Shown piece by piece: positions 22,565 through 61,505 of a stretch of 64,000 bases of DNA. This stretch comes from Paraspadella gotoi (Eukaryota > Chaetognatha): contig CM119266.1 of NCBI GenBank assembly GCA_051294375.1, forward strand, positions 9,122,538 through 9,186,537. Direction: 5' to 3'. Numbering within the stretch: position 1 is the first letter of the stretch; every line of letters begins with the position of its first letter. Both the position numbers and the translations under genes were made by a program. The notes below the pieces were generated by a model. The model had not been told where the DNA came from and ran no database searches. It saw only the letters and a list, made by a program, of their open reading frames with translations.

Positions 22565-25500
22565 ACAAAATGAATGAAGAAATAAATAAATAACATAATA
22601 AATAAATAACCAACAACAGCAAGACACGGACGCAGACGCCAGCGACGTCAAGGATTCGTCAAAAACGATCGTCCGAGCGCCGATCACTTTGAGACTCGCG
22701 GTGCCGGCCAATCAGTGCGGATCTCTGATCGGAAAGGGTAACGATCGAGTTGGAGTTGTTTTTGTTGTTGCTTGTTACGCTAAGTCAAGAATTCTGGCGC
22801 GAAGATTTAAAAGCGTAAAGAGAGAGAGAGAGAAAGAGAGAGAGAGGGGGGCGGGAGAGTACTTTTTCTTCCGTAGATTTTTCCTCCATTAACCTCTCGA
22901 TTCTATTCTTTGCCCCCCCCCTTCCGACCGCCAGGGGGATCGAAAATACGCGAAATCCGCGAGTTGACGGGGACTTCCATCCAAGTGGCCTCGGAGTCTC
23001 TACCCAACTCCACGGAGCGCGGCGTCACCATTTCGGGAATGATGAAGTCGCTCGTCCACTGCATGGCCACACTTTGCAAAATAATCCTGGAGGTGAGGAC
23101 TATATAGTATATACGTTCGTCTCTTTATTGAAAACTATGGATTTAATAAGATATGGATATGATGTTATTTATATTATTGATGAGAATAATTATAACAATA
23201 AAGATTATCAATTTAATCGTAACACTTTTGTATTACTATTATTATTATAAAAATTACATTTCTTGCTACACTGTTTTTTTTTAATTTTATAACAAAGGAA
23301 TGATGCATGAATGATGTGAGCAACGTTGTCTTATGGAAATATAAGATAAGTATTAGATTAATTTAGTCATTGATTGGTAAAATCAAAACATCCACAAGGA
23401 TTAACAGAAAGAAGTGTCATGAATATTGAAAAATCTGTCTAGATATTGATCACATTGTGTGAGTTCACGTTAAAGTTTAAAATTGCGTTTTCGGTTTCCC
23501 TCGCCGGTTCGACTCCTTCGTCAAATTAAAACCGTCGCTTTTTCCCTTTTTTTCTTTCTCTAAAGGCTCCTCGCTCTCTCTCTCTCACTCTCTCACTCTC
23601 TCTCTCGCTCCCCTCCAAATTTTTTTACCCCACAGAATCACCCCCCCCCTTTCATCCTCCTCGTTATATTCAAGCCCGTTTTTTCACCGAATCCCCTTCA
23701 ACCACTTTACGTATATCGTCACAACCGGTTTCCTATAACATCCTTATTTCTCACCTTTTTTCACCGGTCTTTTTTTTTTTTCAACTTTTCCCTCCTCCTC
23801 TTCCTCCTCCTCCTTCCACTTCCTCCGTATTTTTATTTTATTTTCAAATTTTCCCGCCGTCCTTTCCTGCCCGTCGAATCCTCCCGCTCCGATCCTTGAC
23901 CCCTCCAACTCCTCCTCCTCTTCCTCTACCTCCTCCAAGTCGCCCTCCAAAGGCCCCAACGTTCCGTACACCCCTCGCCCAGCCGGACACGGTCCGGTCG
24001 TTTACACGCCGGGCGTAGGTCCGAGCGGGCCCCCGCCAGCGCCGCCAGCGCCCGCCGCGCCGCACGTCATTCCAGGCGGCGTGCCGATCGGCTTGCCGAC
24101 GCCGCATCCGATTTTGACGCCGCACTTTAGCGCGAGTGGAGTCGCCGCCTTCCAGAACCACCACAACGCCGGTGATTAGTCATTACGTCAGGGAGGAGTA
24201 TTAGAATATTTTTTTTTTTCGATAAAATTTGTAGAACATCTACAAAAATTACTTATTCATTCAATATATCAGCTATCTTGTCCCGTACTTCGGACAGGCT
24301 TTGTTAAGGACTTCATCCCTCTTACAATATAATAACACTGCAGGACCCTTCAAGTTTTCAATCAAGACTCTTGCACTGTCCCGTTTATTAACTCCCAGGA
24401 GTACTTGACTTTCATTTTAATAATGTTAAATACTTTAAGAACATTTCCAGTTGTATAAAAGGACCATGTGCTTGAGTCTACTTACTTTAATGAAAGATAA
24501 TCAGTAATTTTTTTTCCATAATTTGTGTATATATTTTATAGTTAGACTGCGCCATTTTTTCAACTATCATTGCGTAGTTATAACTAGTAAATCTCTCAAT
24601 AACTCCAGATCATCACGTTTATCATTTTCTACAGCGATCCGAGCTATGCTACAGGAGCAGGCGCTGGCAGTGCAGCAGCACAATCTCTTGCTCGCCGCCG
24701 CTTCGCAGCAACGCAACGTTTCCTTCAGCGGACTGGGACCCTGGGTTCCGGTGCAAAATAATCCACAGACGGGTAACTTGAACTTAGTGATAATACTAAT
24801 AACAATAATGATGATGATGACGCTGTTAATGTCATCCGCAGCCGCCGTTCGGCCGTCGCTCAACGCCGGTCGACCTTACCTCCAAACCGCCGAGCAGCTG
24901 GAGGAAAGCGGCGACGCAGGAGTCGGCGGCGGCGGCGGCGTCGAAACCGACAAACGAAGCGTCGGGTCGCCGCCGGAGTCCGGCAACTCCCCGCCCATCG
25001 AGCCGACATCGGACGCCGCCTCGCCACCCGCGGCAGGGGCCTCGTCGACGCCCAATATTCCGTCCAACGCCGCTCTGGCGCCGACCAACGCCTACAAGAC
25101 GACCATCTCCAACGCGTTGATTGGCTGCATCATAGGAAAGGCAGGGAGCAAGATCAACGAGATCAGGTTAGAGATCATATCTCTCTCTCTTATTTACTTT
25201 AATGTTCCCCCTTAATTTATATGTCTTTCTTTATAAACCAAAGGCAACTCTCTGGCGCCACAGTTCGAATCTCAGATCCTGAAGAAGGAAAAGAAGAAAG
25301 AAAGATCCTTATTTCTGGGAATCACGATTCCGTCCTCGTCGCCCAGTTTCTCATTCACACGTGGTGAGTCGCTTTTGTCGGTATCAAAAATGAACAGAAG
25401 GCCAGCGCAAAGGGATTTTTAAAACTAACATACATACCAATTTCATATGAAAATTATGATGACATTTTTTGGGAAAAATTTATTTATTTGATATTAAACC

Positions 25501-26180
25501 ATCACAGCTATGTAATGACAGTAATTTTTTTAAATTTCATGTACGCAGCATCGAATTGCACGAAAAACAGCAGCTGGCCGCCGCAGCGACTGATCCGTCC
25601 AAACTCGCCGCTTTCGCCGCCGCGTCGGCGATACACCCGCAGGCGCCCGCCGCGGCCGTGGCGGCGGCGCTGGCCTCCGCTGCCCCGCATCGACACAGGA
25701 TGGCGCTTTTCGGGCCTTGCAACGAACTGGCCGCTCTTGTTAAAGGTAATAATAATTAATTAAAAAGCTTTTATCTTTATTTCAATGAGATACTTAAATA
25801 TCGTTGGTTGAAAGGTACGAAGATGCCCGTCCCATTCTTCAACGCGGGACTTCCTCTTACTCAGAATCCGGCGACCCTATTGGCATCGCCGTTGCAACAA
25901 GTACGGATCGAAAAATAAATAAATAGATTGACAAATAAATGAATAAATCGAGAAATATTCTACGTAAAAGTAGTAAAACTTCCTCCTCCTCCCCCAGTCT
26001 CTGAGCGGCTTAGCCACGGCTCCCGATCGAGACGTCCCCAAAGGGTCATCGAATCCGGCGTCACTTCCGATCGTTTCCGGCCAATTGGGACCGAATTTCC
26101 GGAAAGCCGTTCAGGCCAAAGTCAAGGGATCCGAAGTGGGAAATAAGAAGCAAGAGCGGACGAAATACGCTCCTTATTAG
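21145..26180 (+). CDS. Poly(C)-binding protein with three KH domains (PCBP/hnRNP E, mub-like)
   Basis: Twelve exons in phase: 21145-21270, 22025-22097, 22335-22411, 22620-22737, 22935-23092, 23940-24171, 24635-24772, 24842-25166, 25244-25363, 25549-25745, 25815-25900 and 25998-26180 (610 residues). KH1 is TLTIRLIMQGKEVGSIIGK + KGENIKKFREESGAKINIS. KH2 is ITLRLAVPANQCGSLIGKGG followed by SKIREIRELTGTSIQVASE. KH3 is ISNALIGCIIGKAGSKINEI + RQLSGATVRISDPEEG. The order and the SPSKG segment after KH2 match PCBP proteins. They bind C-rich single-stranded RNA to control splicing, stability and translation. The KH2-KH3 linker is long and Pro/Gly/Ala-rich, and an Ala-rich tract follows KH3. A second in-frame ATG at 21163 is an alternative start. 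Each KH GxxG loop lies at or next to an intron. Confidence 0.94.
22470..22566. repeat. (GAAA)n microsatellite in PCBP-like intron 3
   Basis: About 22 uninterrupted AAAG/GAAA units precede an AAAT-rich stretch and the acceptor at 22619. This is a purine-only tract in the sense strand, right where a pyrimidine tract would be expected. Confidence 0.9.
24236..24420 (-). repeat. Dispersed repeat R2, long copy in PCBP-like intron 6
   Basis: The reverse-complement R2 landmarks appear in order: TTATTCATTCAATATATCAG, AGCTATCTTGTCCCGTACTT, GGACAGGCTTTGTTAAGG, TTTTCAATCAAGACTCTTGC and TTATTAACTCCCAGGAGTA. Confidence 0.78.
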
Positions 26181-26866
26181 GATGTTTTTGTTTTTTTTTA
26201 ATGTATTTAAACTTTGTAATCATTTTTTTACGTTTACTACAACTTTTAATTTTATGTTATAATGAAAAGCTTAACTTAGGCTTATTAGATTCAAATTTCT
26301 TTTGTATTTTTGTTTGGTTTTTTTTTTTTTTTTTTGCCTTATTTTATTCACGTAATTTGTTTATTATTAATAATAATAATAATAATATTAATAATAATAT
26401 TAAGAAAGTTTGTCGGAGACAAATTCGTGAGCCACCATCGCCCACTGGCGATATTCATAAAATCACCTCCAACAAGTTTTTTTTTTAATTTCTAAATGTA
26501 AAGAATAAGTAATTTTTTATACGATCGAGAATTGATTAGATTCGCGTTCGATTTGTTTTTGATAGATGTTATGCGACGACAATCGAAACAACTTCGTTCA
26601 CCCCACTTATTTTAATTAGATATGTTTACTGTGATGTAATGATTGTAAATCAGTTTTGGAGATACTTGGTAGACTAACGCTTTAAATTCTAAAAAAATAA
26701 GCTTAATTAAAGCAAAGTATAGCAGTATAAACAGTATTTTCAAACAATTTTAGCGAACAACCTACAGGTCCTACATTATTACCTTTACCGTTGAATCTCT
26801 GTCCATCCTATTTATTCTTAGTACCTCTTCCAGTGCATTAAAATTGTTTTTCTTTGTCGCACACAT
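26181..26866. other. 3' UTR / intergenic sequence after the PCBP-like gene
   Basis: T-rich sequence with an (AAT)n run around 26366-26402. Probably the 3' UTR followed by intergenic DNA; no further coding exon is supported. Confidence 0.5.
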
Positions 26867-27219
26867 TACAGTCCTGTGCAAAAAAAAGGGGACTTTTGAA
26901 AGAGGAAATCATATGTGTAACTTAAAAAAATGGGTCTTGTCACTCCAGAGCTACAGCACCTTAAATACAAGAGGTTAAAATTACTTGAATTTTCTTTTGC
27001 TCTAACATTCTGTTTAAGTTCTTAGTAGTAGTAACTGAGTAATTATTTTTAAAAAATCACTGCTTCATAACGGATAGCCATGGATTAACCAAATTTATAT
27101 CAATAGTTCCTTTTTCTAAAAATATTATTCACTTATAATATCTTTTATTTTAAAAGAATCTAACTTGATTTATTTTCATAATGTTTTTGGGTGTTCTCTT
27201 TTTTTTGTACAGGACTGTA
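26867..27219. mobile_element. MITE with Tc1/mariner-type ends, TA flanked
   Basis: The left end TACAGTCCTGTGCAAAAAAA and the reverse complement of the right end (TACAGTCCTGTACAAAAAAA) match at 19 of 20 bases. A TA dinucleotide forms the outer boundary on both sides, the target duplication of Tc1/mariner transposons. The internal ~300 bp are AT-rich with no transposase frame, so it is non-autonomous. Confidence 0.85.
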
Positions 27220-28570
27220 TTTAACGTAGTATTTTCTTTGCATCCGCTTTTTGAAGACGTCGTTTGATTGATTGATTCGTTCTCGGCTGCATGACCGGCT
27301 TTTTTTGAAACTTGTTGTTTCCACTGTTTAAATACGAAACTCTTTCATCTCTACAATATTGTCACTGTTCTTCCACCAGCTACGTGCAGTGAAACCGATT
27401 CGTGCTGCTGTCTTCCCGGTTTCCGTCGATTCGAATTTAATCGCACACAAATTTAAATTAGAGCATGACTTCGATCTTGTTCGACTCTAGTCATTAGCAA
27501 CGTCCGTGCCAGGTCTATCGTGATTTTATTGTCGTTACAACTTTTACTCGGTAGATTAAATAGAATTGGAATATTAATTTTTTTTTCGCCATAAATTTAA
27601 TCCGTTTTTCCCCGACGGTTAACATAACAAGGACGGTGAATGTTTACCGCGAAAAGATATATGAGGTTAAAAAATTTGAAATTTCATTTTGATCTCATGA
27701 TTATTTTTCATGTCATTTGTATTTTTGGTCGAGAAAAATAAATACTTTAAAGTCAATACATTCAGTTTCATGCCAATAGCCATAAAAAAAATTCACAATC
27801 AAAAATATCACCAATCAAAAAAAAAAAATCTTTAATCGCAATTTATTGGTTGAACGTTGTTGAATATTGTTCAATGAACAATGCGACAGATGATGTGGAA
27901 CAATTTCAGTCAATTTCTGTTTCTTTGCAAAGAATTTCAATGTACAATTTCACATTGAAGTTATTTCATTCAATGAAAATATTAAATCGGAATTCCAATG
28001 AGAATTTCGTAAAGCATTGGACAAACCAGTTCAAAAAGTGCTCTTTCATAATTAGCCTTAAAAAAGGAATAAAAATAGGATTGATGCCAGGCGTAATCTT
28101 CATAAAAATCAATTATAGATACCCAAGTAATCTTTAAAGCATCTTTAAAGGCCGCTAATGAATGCAATGATACGGACTTAACAATACAATAACATAGCAA
28201 TATATAATAATTAATAATTTTTATTTTTAATAATTTTTATATTGGTTGTACCAATTTCATATAGATTTTTTTTTTGTTCTCGAATGAGACTTTTTGAAAC
28301 GAGAGCGAGAAAACCAGTTCATCAGAAAACGCTGTTTTATTAACGATTTCGGGATCAATGTCCATATCCATTGTCCATATCTATCCTCAATTCGTTATTT
28401 GTCCAAGGAATTAAATCCTTTCAACTGGCAACCAAACGGAGAGATCGGTCGTGAGGCTTTTCTTTCCAGATCCGAATCGATCGAAGCTGCAAAGAAGAAA
28501 AAAAAGAACAAATGAAATTAAAAACAAAATGAAAGTTTTCAACCCTTGTCTACAAGTTGATAAGTACGAA
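27220..28570. other. AT-rich intergenic stretch
   Basis: No convincing gene. An open frame at 27850-28137 has AT-driven codon choice and no recognisable domain. An R2 end fragment lies at 28230-28262. Confidence 0.5.
28230..28262 (+). repeat. Dispersed repeat R2, terminal fragment
   Basis: AATAATTTTTATATTGGTTGTACCAATTTCATA: the terminal 33 bases of the R2 consensus are conserved essentially exactly. Confidence 0.8.
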
Positions 28571-28574
28571 GTAT

Positions 28575-28790
28575 TATGAAATTGGTACAACCAATATAAA
28601 AATTATCCATTCATTTAATAAATAAGCTATCTTGTCCCTGACTTTGGACAGGCTTTGGTGGTTTAAGGCCTCCATCACACTTACAAGATAATAACATAGC
28701 AGGATTCTGCAAGCTTTCAATCAAGACTCTCTCACAGTCTTATTTATTCACTCCCAGTGAACCTGGCTTCCCTATCAATGAACTTAATGA
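28575..28790 (-). repeat. Dispersed repeat R2, best-preserved full-length copy
   Basis: On the minus strand the copy runs from CATTGATAGGGAAGCCAGGT through AGTGAATAAATAAGACTGTG, GAGAGTCTTGATTGAAAGCT, TTGCAGAATCCTGCTATG, TTATTATCTTGTAAGTGTGA, GGAGGCCTTAAACCACCAAA, CCTGTCCAAAGTCAGGGACA and AGATAGCTTATTTATTAAAT to TTGGTTGTACCAATTTCATA. It is the best template for a consensus of about 215-240 bp. It has no coding frame and no clear tRNA A/B boxes. Confidence 0.85.
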
Positions 28791-29078
28791 ACTTATAACT
28801 TTCTTGTCACCTTCATTCTCTCTCCTTCTTGCTCCCCCTCTTTTCTTCTTCCCCAAACTACGCGTCTCTTGAACGTTGGACGCCAAACTGGCGAAGAGCC
28901 GACTTCGGACGGCCGGAAACGGGGGCGCCATCTTTGAGGATTTTTTTTCGATTCTGCGCCATTTTCCGCGTTTCCTTGGTGAAACAATACTTAATATAAT
29001 ATAGTATTTAATACATTTTTACTAATCCCTTTCGGTTTTCTCTCTCTCTCTCTCTCTTTCTTTCATCCTCGCCCCAAC

Positions 29079-29689
29079 CTAAAAAACAGCTCGGCGGTGT
29101 GCATGCAGCTCTTGTAGCTCTGCAAGTCGCGTCGCAAAGGGACGAACTTTTCGGGAAACGTGTCCAACAACACGGCGACTCGCGCGCGGGTCCAGGCTAC
29201 GCAAGGAAGTTTGGGGCGAATGCAGTAAAGAATATGACAAATATGAAGAATATAAATTATGTAATATGTAGCTCTCTACACAATGTAAAATAGGGTTAGA
29301 AAAAAAAGAGGGACTGTAGCCAGTCATGATATAAGTTATTAAATTAACAAAGTCTGTATAGATTCTGTAGATGAATACATGACTAGTCATTGACATGCTA
29401 GTCATTGACTTGACTGATTCATTACTTTTCCTTTTTAATTTTTGGCTACTCGATAAAGCAAAAAAGTAAAATCTCATTAGCTAAGTATGGAATAATATTA
29501 TTACTTTCTCGTAAGTGCTTTTCAACATCTAAACAAGTTTTTAAAAAATCTCGAAGTTTCTTTCACCGTACATCCTCCGAGGGAGCCGACGGCCTTATCG
29601 AGAGGGTGCTCCCCGCACTGCGTCGCCGAGTCGACTCCGCAGATCCACATCGCGGAGAGCACTGCGATCCATGGAAAGTGGCGCAGCAT
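29079..29689 (-). CDS. Candidate small secreted protein, two exons (unrecognised)
   Basis: An ATG at 29689 opens MLRHFPWIAVLSAMWICG, a plausible signal peptide, followed by Cys-containing mature sequence (ATQCGEHPLDKAVGSLGG). A GTACGG donor after 29572 and an acceptor before 29196 would join it in phase to a GC3-rich exon, 29196-29079 (LLDTFPEKFVPLRRDLQSYK, SCMHTAELFF), ending on a GTTGGG donor. A further in-phase open stretch at 28978-28740 contains dibasic sites (RKRGK, GKKRGG) and could be a third exon, but it runs into an R2 repeat. I do not recognise a family. A peptide-hormone precursor is one possible reading; a chance gene model is another. Confidence 0.3.
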
Positions 29690-29737
29690 CGCCGGAGAGC
29701 TGAGAGCGTGGGGAAGACGAATCCTGATTACTATGAC

Positions 29738-29790
29738 AACAACAGGGTCGCCTGTGATGCCCCTTTTTGATGGGGCATCACACTGTTGTC
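29738..29790. other. Perfect 11-bp hairpin upstream of the secreted-protein candidate
   Basis: TGTGATGCCCC (29753-29763) and GGGGCATCACA (29772-29782) form a perfect stem around an 8-nt loop. Outer CAACAG / CTGTTG arms extend it as an interrupted inverted repeat. On the minus strand it lies 49-101 nt before the candidate ATG, so it could be in a 5' UTR. It could also be a tiny foldback element. Confidence 0.7.
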
Positions 29791-31286
29791 CGACTCGGCT
29801 TATCTCGTACAGCTCTGAGATTGGCTCTGAGTTGGCACCGTGTCATTTTCCTATTACTTATATATTGTAGCAAAGGGGTAATTACTAAAACGTCATTTTA
29901 GTATTTTGATTGAAATAAATATGATCTAATTAAAGAAACAGAATAATTAAGGCCCACAATTCTATAAATACAGCCAAGCAATTCCTACAAGTTTGCCGTC
30001 CCGTCGAGTAGCTAAAACGGACGCCCGTGAATTACCTGATTACTTTTCTCACTCGCGACGCGGAGAGAATCTTTTGGCGAACGGACGTTGACGTGGCGCT
30101 TATATCAAGATTTCGATTTTGGGCGCATGTTCGAAAAGTGACCCGCATATGGATTCCACGCATGCGCCTATTTTGTGAGCGAGTTTTCTTTCGCAGGGAA
30201 TGTCCATCTTCGCTTTCCCGTTGCCTTTATATTCACGAAGTGAGGGGTGAGACGAGAGGCGTCAACGAGATTAAGACGCCTCGTCGAGGCCCTCGAGCGA
30301 CCTTCGAAGAGGATTTGGTCTTCGCTAATTTTTTAACGAGCGCTTGCTTTAGAAATCCCTCCCATGTTTTGGAACTTTTAATACACGTAGTAATTTGAGC
30401 ATTTATTAAATCCCGGCATGTCGACTACGCCGCCTTTCATGGCCAACTATCGATCGAGGTGTTCAAAGGACGGCGAGGAATGGTTAAAAAAATCTTTCTC
30501 CTCGTCGCTCTCAAAGATTCATGCCGAGTTTCTCCAGATTGATCTCATCCAACGTCGCCTACTTTCCCTCAAGACTCGCGGTGATAAAATACTTTTTAAT
30601 GTTTCCTCGTTGCATAACGTTACGTCCTTTAAATCCAATTTTTTAGAGCGAAAGCCTCTGGCCAATCCTATCAGGAATCGACGCTCCTGTTCTGCTCATT
30701 TTTTCATAGAACTTTCATTTCGATTACGTCGGCCTGCGTATATTAAGAAAAACTATGATAGCCATTAATTAAATTGTCTCTATTATCTCTAGAATCCTTA
30801 TTGAACCATGAAGTAGTAGCCTTTTGTTTCATTCGTTTTTCCAGCATTCAGAAAAAGCGCCACTTAACCCGTTGCTGACTTGTTTTCTCTTCCACTATCT
30901 ATAGATGTGTGGATCGTGCAGCGTAATTAGCCGATGACGCTCTATTTGGCAACGAAACTTTTTAAAAAAATTATTTTGAGCGTAAGTTTAAACTTTTTTA
31001 AAAAATTAAGTCATTTATGTCTTTATTTTATCAGTATTATTTATCAACGACAAACAAGAAAAAATAACAATACACCGCATGCGGGTAGTATCTTCAAATA
31101 CTGAATCCCTTCCTCCATCCGATTACCGCTATGATTCACAATGAAAATATATCCGCCCTCTCTCTCTCTTAACTATTTTTAGTTATTAGCATAAAAATAG
31201 TAAATCTTGTAAATACTGTATTTGAAGTCGCAAACAGAAAGAGAGGATAGTGAGAGAGCGCTATAGAGAGTGAGACAGAGCCGACT
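29791..31286. other. Intergenic region with one uncertain plus-strand open frame
   Basis: Plus-strand frames at 30027-30398 and 30418-30768 are open for about 120 codons each in moderately GC-rich sequence. The second (starting MSTTPPFMANYRSRC) has plausible codon choice in its first half, then degrades into AT-rich DNA. No domain or splice structure supports either, so neither is called a gene. Confidence 0.35.
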
Positions 31287-33215
31287 TCAAGAGAAGTACT
31301 CGTTGTGCCTAAAGGCGTCTCCTTCCAGATGCTTGTCGAGGTCGTCCTCGTCGGAGTTGAGCGCGAGCCATAGTCTGTCCTCGTCGCGACGACTCGTGTC
31401 CGCCAGGCGGATCCAATCCCGCAGCGAGTCTTCAAGGGAGCGGACTTCCCCCTCCACCTCCGCCGCCACCTCCTCCAGCTTCTCCATCTCGTATTGAGTC
31501 TCTTTCAAGCTGCGGTCAAGTTGTTGGCAAATCGTTCCTGGAGAAAAATAAATGGAAATAAATTCTTATCATATTAAGGCTTAATAATCTATATTTTCTA
31601 TTACTATTATTAAATACTATTATTAAACGTAGCCTTTATCAAGCATGCAACATATAGGTTTAAATAAAAAATTGTAAAAAATGTTATCTTTTAATAATCG
31701 TTATCACTAATCACTAATCAATACAAATTCAAATTATTAATTATAAAAATTATAAAACCTAATTTTAAGAATAGTATAGAACTCACCGGGCACGTGCTTG
31801 GTTCTCAACTGCTTGGAAATATCTCTAATCTCGTCCGTCTGCTTGGAGATCGTTTCGTGCAGAGCGATGACCCTCTGTACGGGCGTGGAGGGTGGCTCGG
31901 GCGCTTCCTCTCTCAGAGCGACGGCGGCGGGTGAAACCACGCGCACGAGCGGTTCCCCACCCGGTCCTCTGAGGTAAGGATTGCGCAGCGGCGAGGGTCC
32001 GTCTTGCAGCACCACACCAGCAGTCAACTTATTCCTCGTGTCTTCCAACTTCCGCCTCAACCCGTCATTTCGCGCCAATTCTTTGGCCGCCCGCTTCTCG
32101 GCAGCTGCGAGATCCCGCCTGAGCCTCAGCAGGGGATCTTCCTCTGCGTCGCCGCGACGCTGCAGCCGCTGCGCCTGCTGCGCCAGCGCCTCCGTCCTGC
32201 CGGCGTTGGCCATCGACCTGTCGAGCAGCGTCGTGAGATGGGCCTCGTAGTTTTCCTTGATCCGCTGCAGCAGCGGCCGCAGAGACGGGCAGGCGTCGGC
32301 GACGGCGTCGAAGGCTTCGGCGAAGACGCTGATTCGTCGGAAGCCGATCTTCCTGGCGCCGTCGGGATCCTCGGCCTCCAATGCCGCTAATCGGCGCTGC
32401 AATCGGCGCTCTATTCTCTCTGCCGACTCGGCGCCGGAGAGACGGCGTCGACTTCGCGCGACGTCGGCCTCGATCGGGCGGACGAGGAGACCCGACAAGG
32501 TCTTCATCTGGGCGTACTCTTCCTTTTTAGTGACGGCGCCAACGTGAGTGGAGACGAAGACGTGAGGACCAAGTGAAGCGACGCCGGGCGCCGCTGTAGA
32601 CGACGCCGCAGCGCCGAGATCCGGTCGAGACCCGGCGACGCATTCGATCGAAGCGGCGCCGAGTGTTCGCGACGTCGCCGCCGTCGACGCCGGAACCGCG
32701 ACGCTTTCCGGACGATCCGCCTCCTTCTTCGGCCGAGGAGGCTCGTCCAATCTCAGAATTTCCGGCAGCTTGGCGAATCTTTCCGGCAGCAGTCGCAGCG
32801 TCGCCGTATCCAGCGGCAGCATGAGTTCCGGCAGGCGGAGTTCCTCGGCGCAGACGGCGTCTCGATCCGGCGGGAGCGTCGACGAGGAAGGAGAGGCGCC
32901 GCTGGCGGAGTCGTAGGGCGGTGGCGTGTAAGAGCGGAGACCGAGCAGCTGGCGGAGGGCGTCGTCGGAAGGAAACGGCGGCGGCGAGAATGACGCCGCT
33001 GCGGGCGAGGAGCGGCCAAGCGGGACCCGCTTGGATAGGGGAACGTTACGCTTGGCAGCTGTTTTCCACGCCACGTGGTGATCCGGCTCTGGGTCTAGTC
33101 TTAGAAGGTTCTCAGAGTTCAAGTGACCGGTCAAGCAGACAGCGATGTCGTCTTTGTTGCCGAGGCGGGTCCGCTCCAGGATAGAGTGGAGGCTTCGTTT
33201 ACGCGGGGAACCCAT
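31287..33215 (-). CDS. Coiled-coil protein with TSNAXIP1/C6orf118-like segment
   Basis: Two exons, 33215-31787 and 31537-31287, join in phase (donor GTGAGT) to give 559 residues from MGSPRKRSLHSILERTRLG. The first half is GC-rich, Pro/Ser/Ala-rich and probably disordered. The segment RRISVFAEAFDAVADACPSL + RPLLQRIKENYEAHL resembles the N-terminal domain of translin-associated factor X-interacting protein 1 and C6orf118, where an aromatic-rich helix precedes an IKxEYExxL motif. Heptad-rich helices follow (LRRDLAAAEKRAAKELARND) and fill exon 2 (EMEKLEEVAAEVEGEVRSLE). Relatives are testis- or cilium-associated; function here is inferred only. The coding GC content (well above the flanks) is striking. 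It may be a fast-evolving orthologue; identification is tentative, but a real gene is very likely. Confidence 0.6.
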
Positions 33216-34237
33216 CGCGATTCGTGATATTTTCGAGGAAAATTAATTTTAGTAGACGTTCTCTTTGCGCAAAATTAAATTCTTTAGATAGCTAGGTTTT
33301 TGTTTACATTAATCCTTTCTTCAAATAGGTCCTTTTCGGTATCAATAGACAATACTTTAGTTTAGGACCGCTTCATCGCTACTATAGCAACGTCTGCGGT
33401 GTCTTTTGTTTTCTTTCTCTACTATTCCTTATATATTCCGTTGAATCTGATAACGCAGTTGACTTTTTATGTTTTTGCATTCTGTCTCATTCAGTTTTAA
33501 TTATATTCAATTTGATTTAACTAATTTTTTCCCAAACAATTTTTTTTTAAGATTAATGTCTCCGGTCACGTGGATTCACATTTTTAATTTCAATCATCAA
33601 AATAACAAAAACAAGTGGAGCCATAATTATCATACATAAGAAATATGAAAAAGAAAACAATGAAATTAATAAGACTACTTGCGCAACAAAGAAGTACATC
33701 GATATTAATAATTTATTATCAAAGGCGAAATCGAAAAAAGTATGAGAAAGAATCTTTTTTTTTTTAAAGTATGAGAATGAAGAGGCTTGAAGAGCTTCCT
33801 AATAATCTTTCGTTCGATAGACAATAAGTAGCAAAGTAGCGATAACAACGAAAAAAAAAGTACAGTTATCATAACGATGAAAGTATGACAACGGAAATCC
33901 TACGTTTCCTTCTTTCATTTTTAATATTGATATTAGTTTCGAGATCAAAACCTAATTTATTACTTTCAACTAAATAGTAAAGAACTAATTTACCGTTAAA
34001 TACGAAATCGAACGATATTTATGAGATTCTAAAGACCTAAAAAGAAGTTCACGATATAATAATGAATGCCGCTATTCAGTTACGAGTTTTTCTTCTTTTT
34101 TTTTCTAGGTACTATAATTATAAACGCTCTTGACTAGATTAAACGTAGAAAACAAAGAAACGCGCGCAGTAAGGCCATCTATATTGGGGTCTTGTGGCCG
34201 AGTTTAAAATCGGCACCATTTTTCCCTCCATCGAATC
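33216..34237. other. AT-rich intergenic region
   Basis: Between the ATG of the coiled-coil gene and the DGK stop codon; both genes are on the minus strand. Nothing coding is seen. The DGK 3' UTR presumably occupies the right-hand end, and the coiled-coil promoter the left. Confidence 0.5.

Positions 34238-61505
<27,268 letters not shown>

Noticed and set aside
27850-28137. 95-codon plus-strand open frame
   Set aside because: AT-driven codon choice, no domain, no splice or promoter context, lies in repeat-bearing intergenic DNA.
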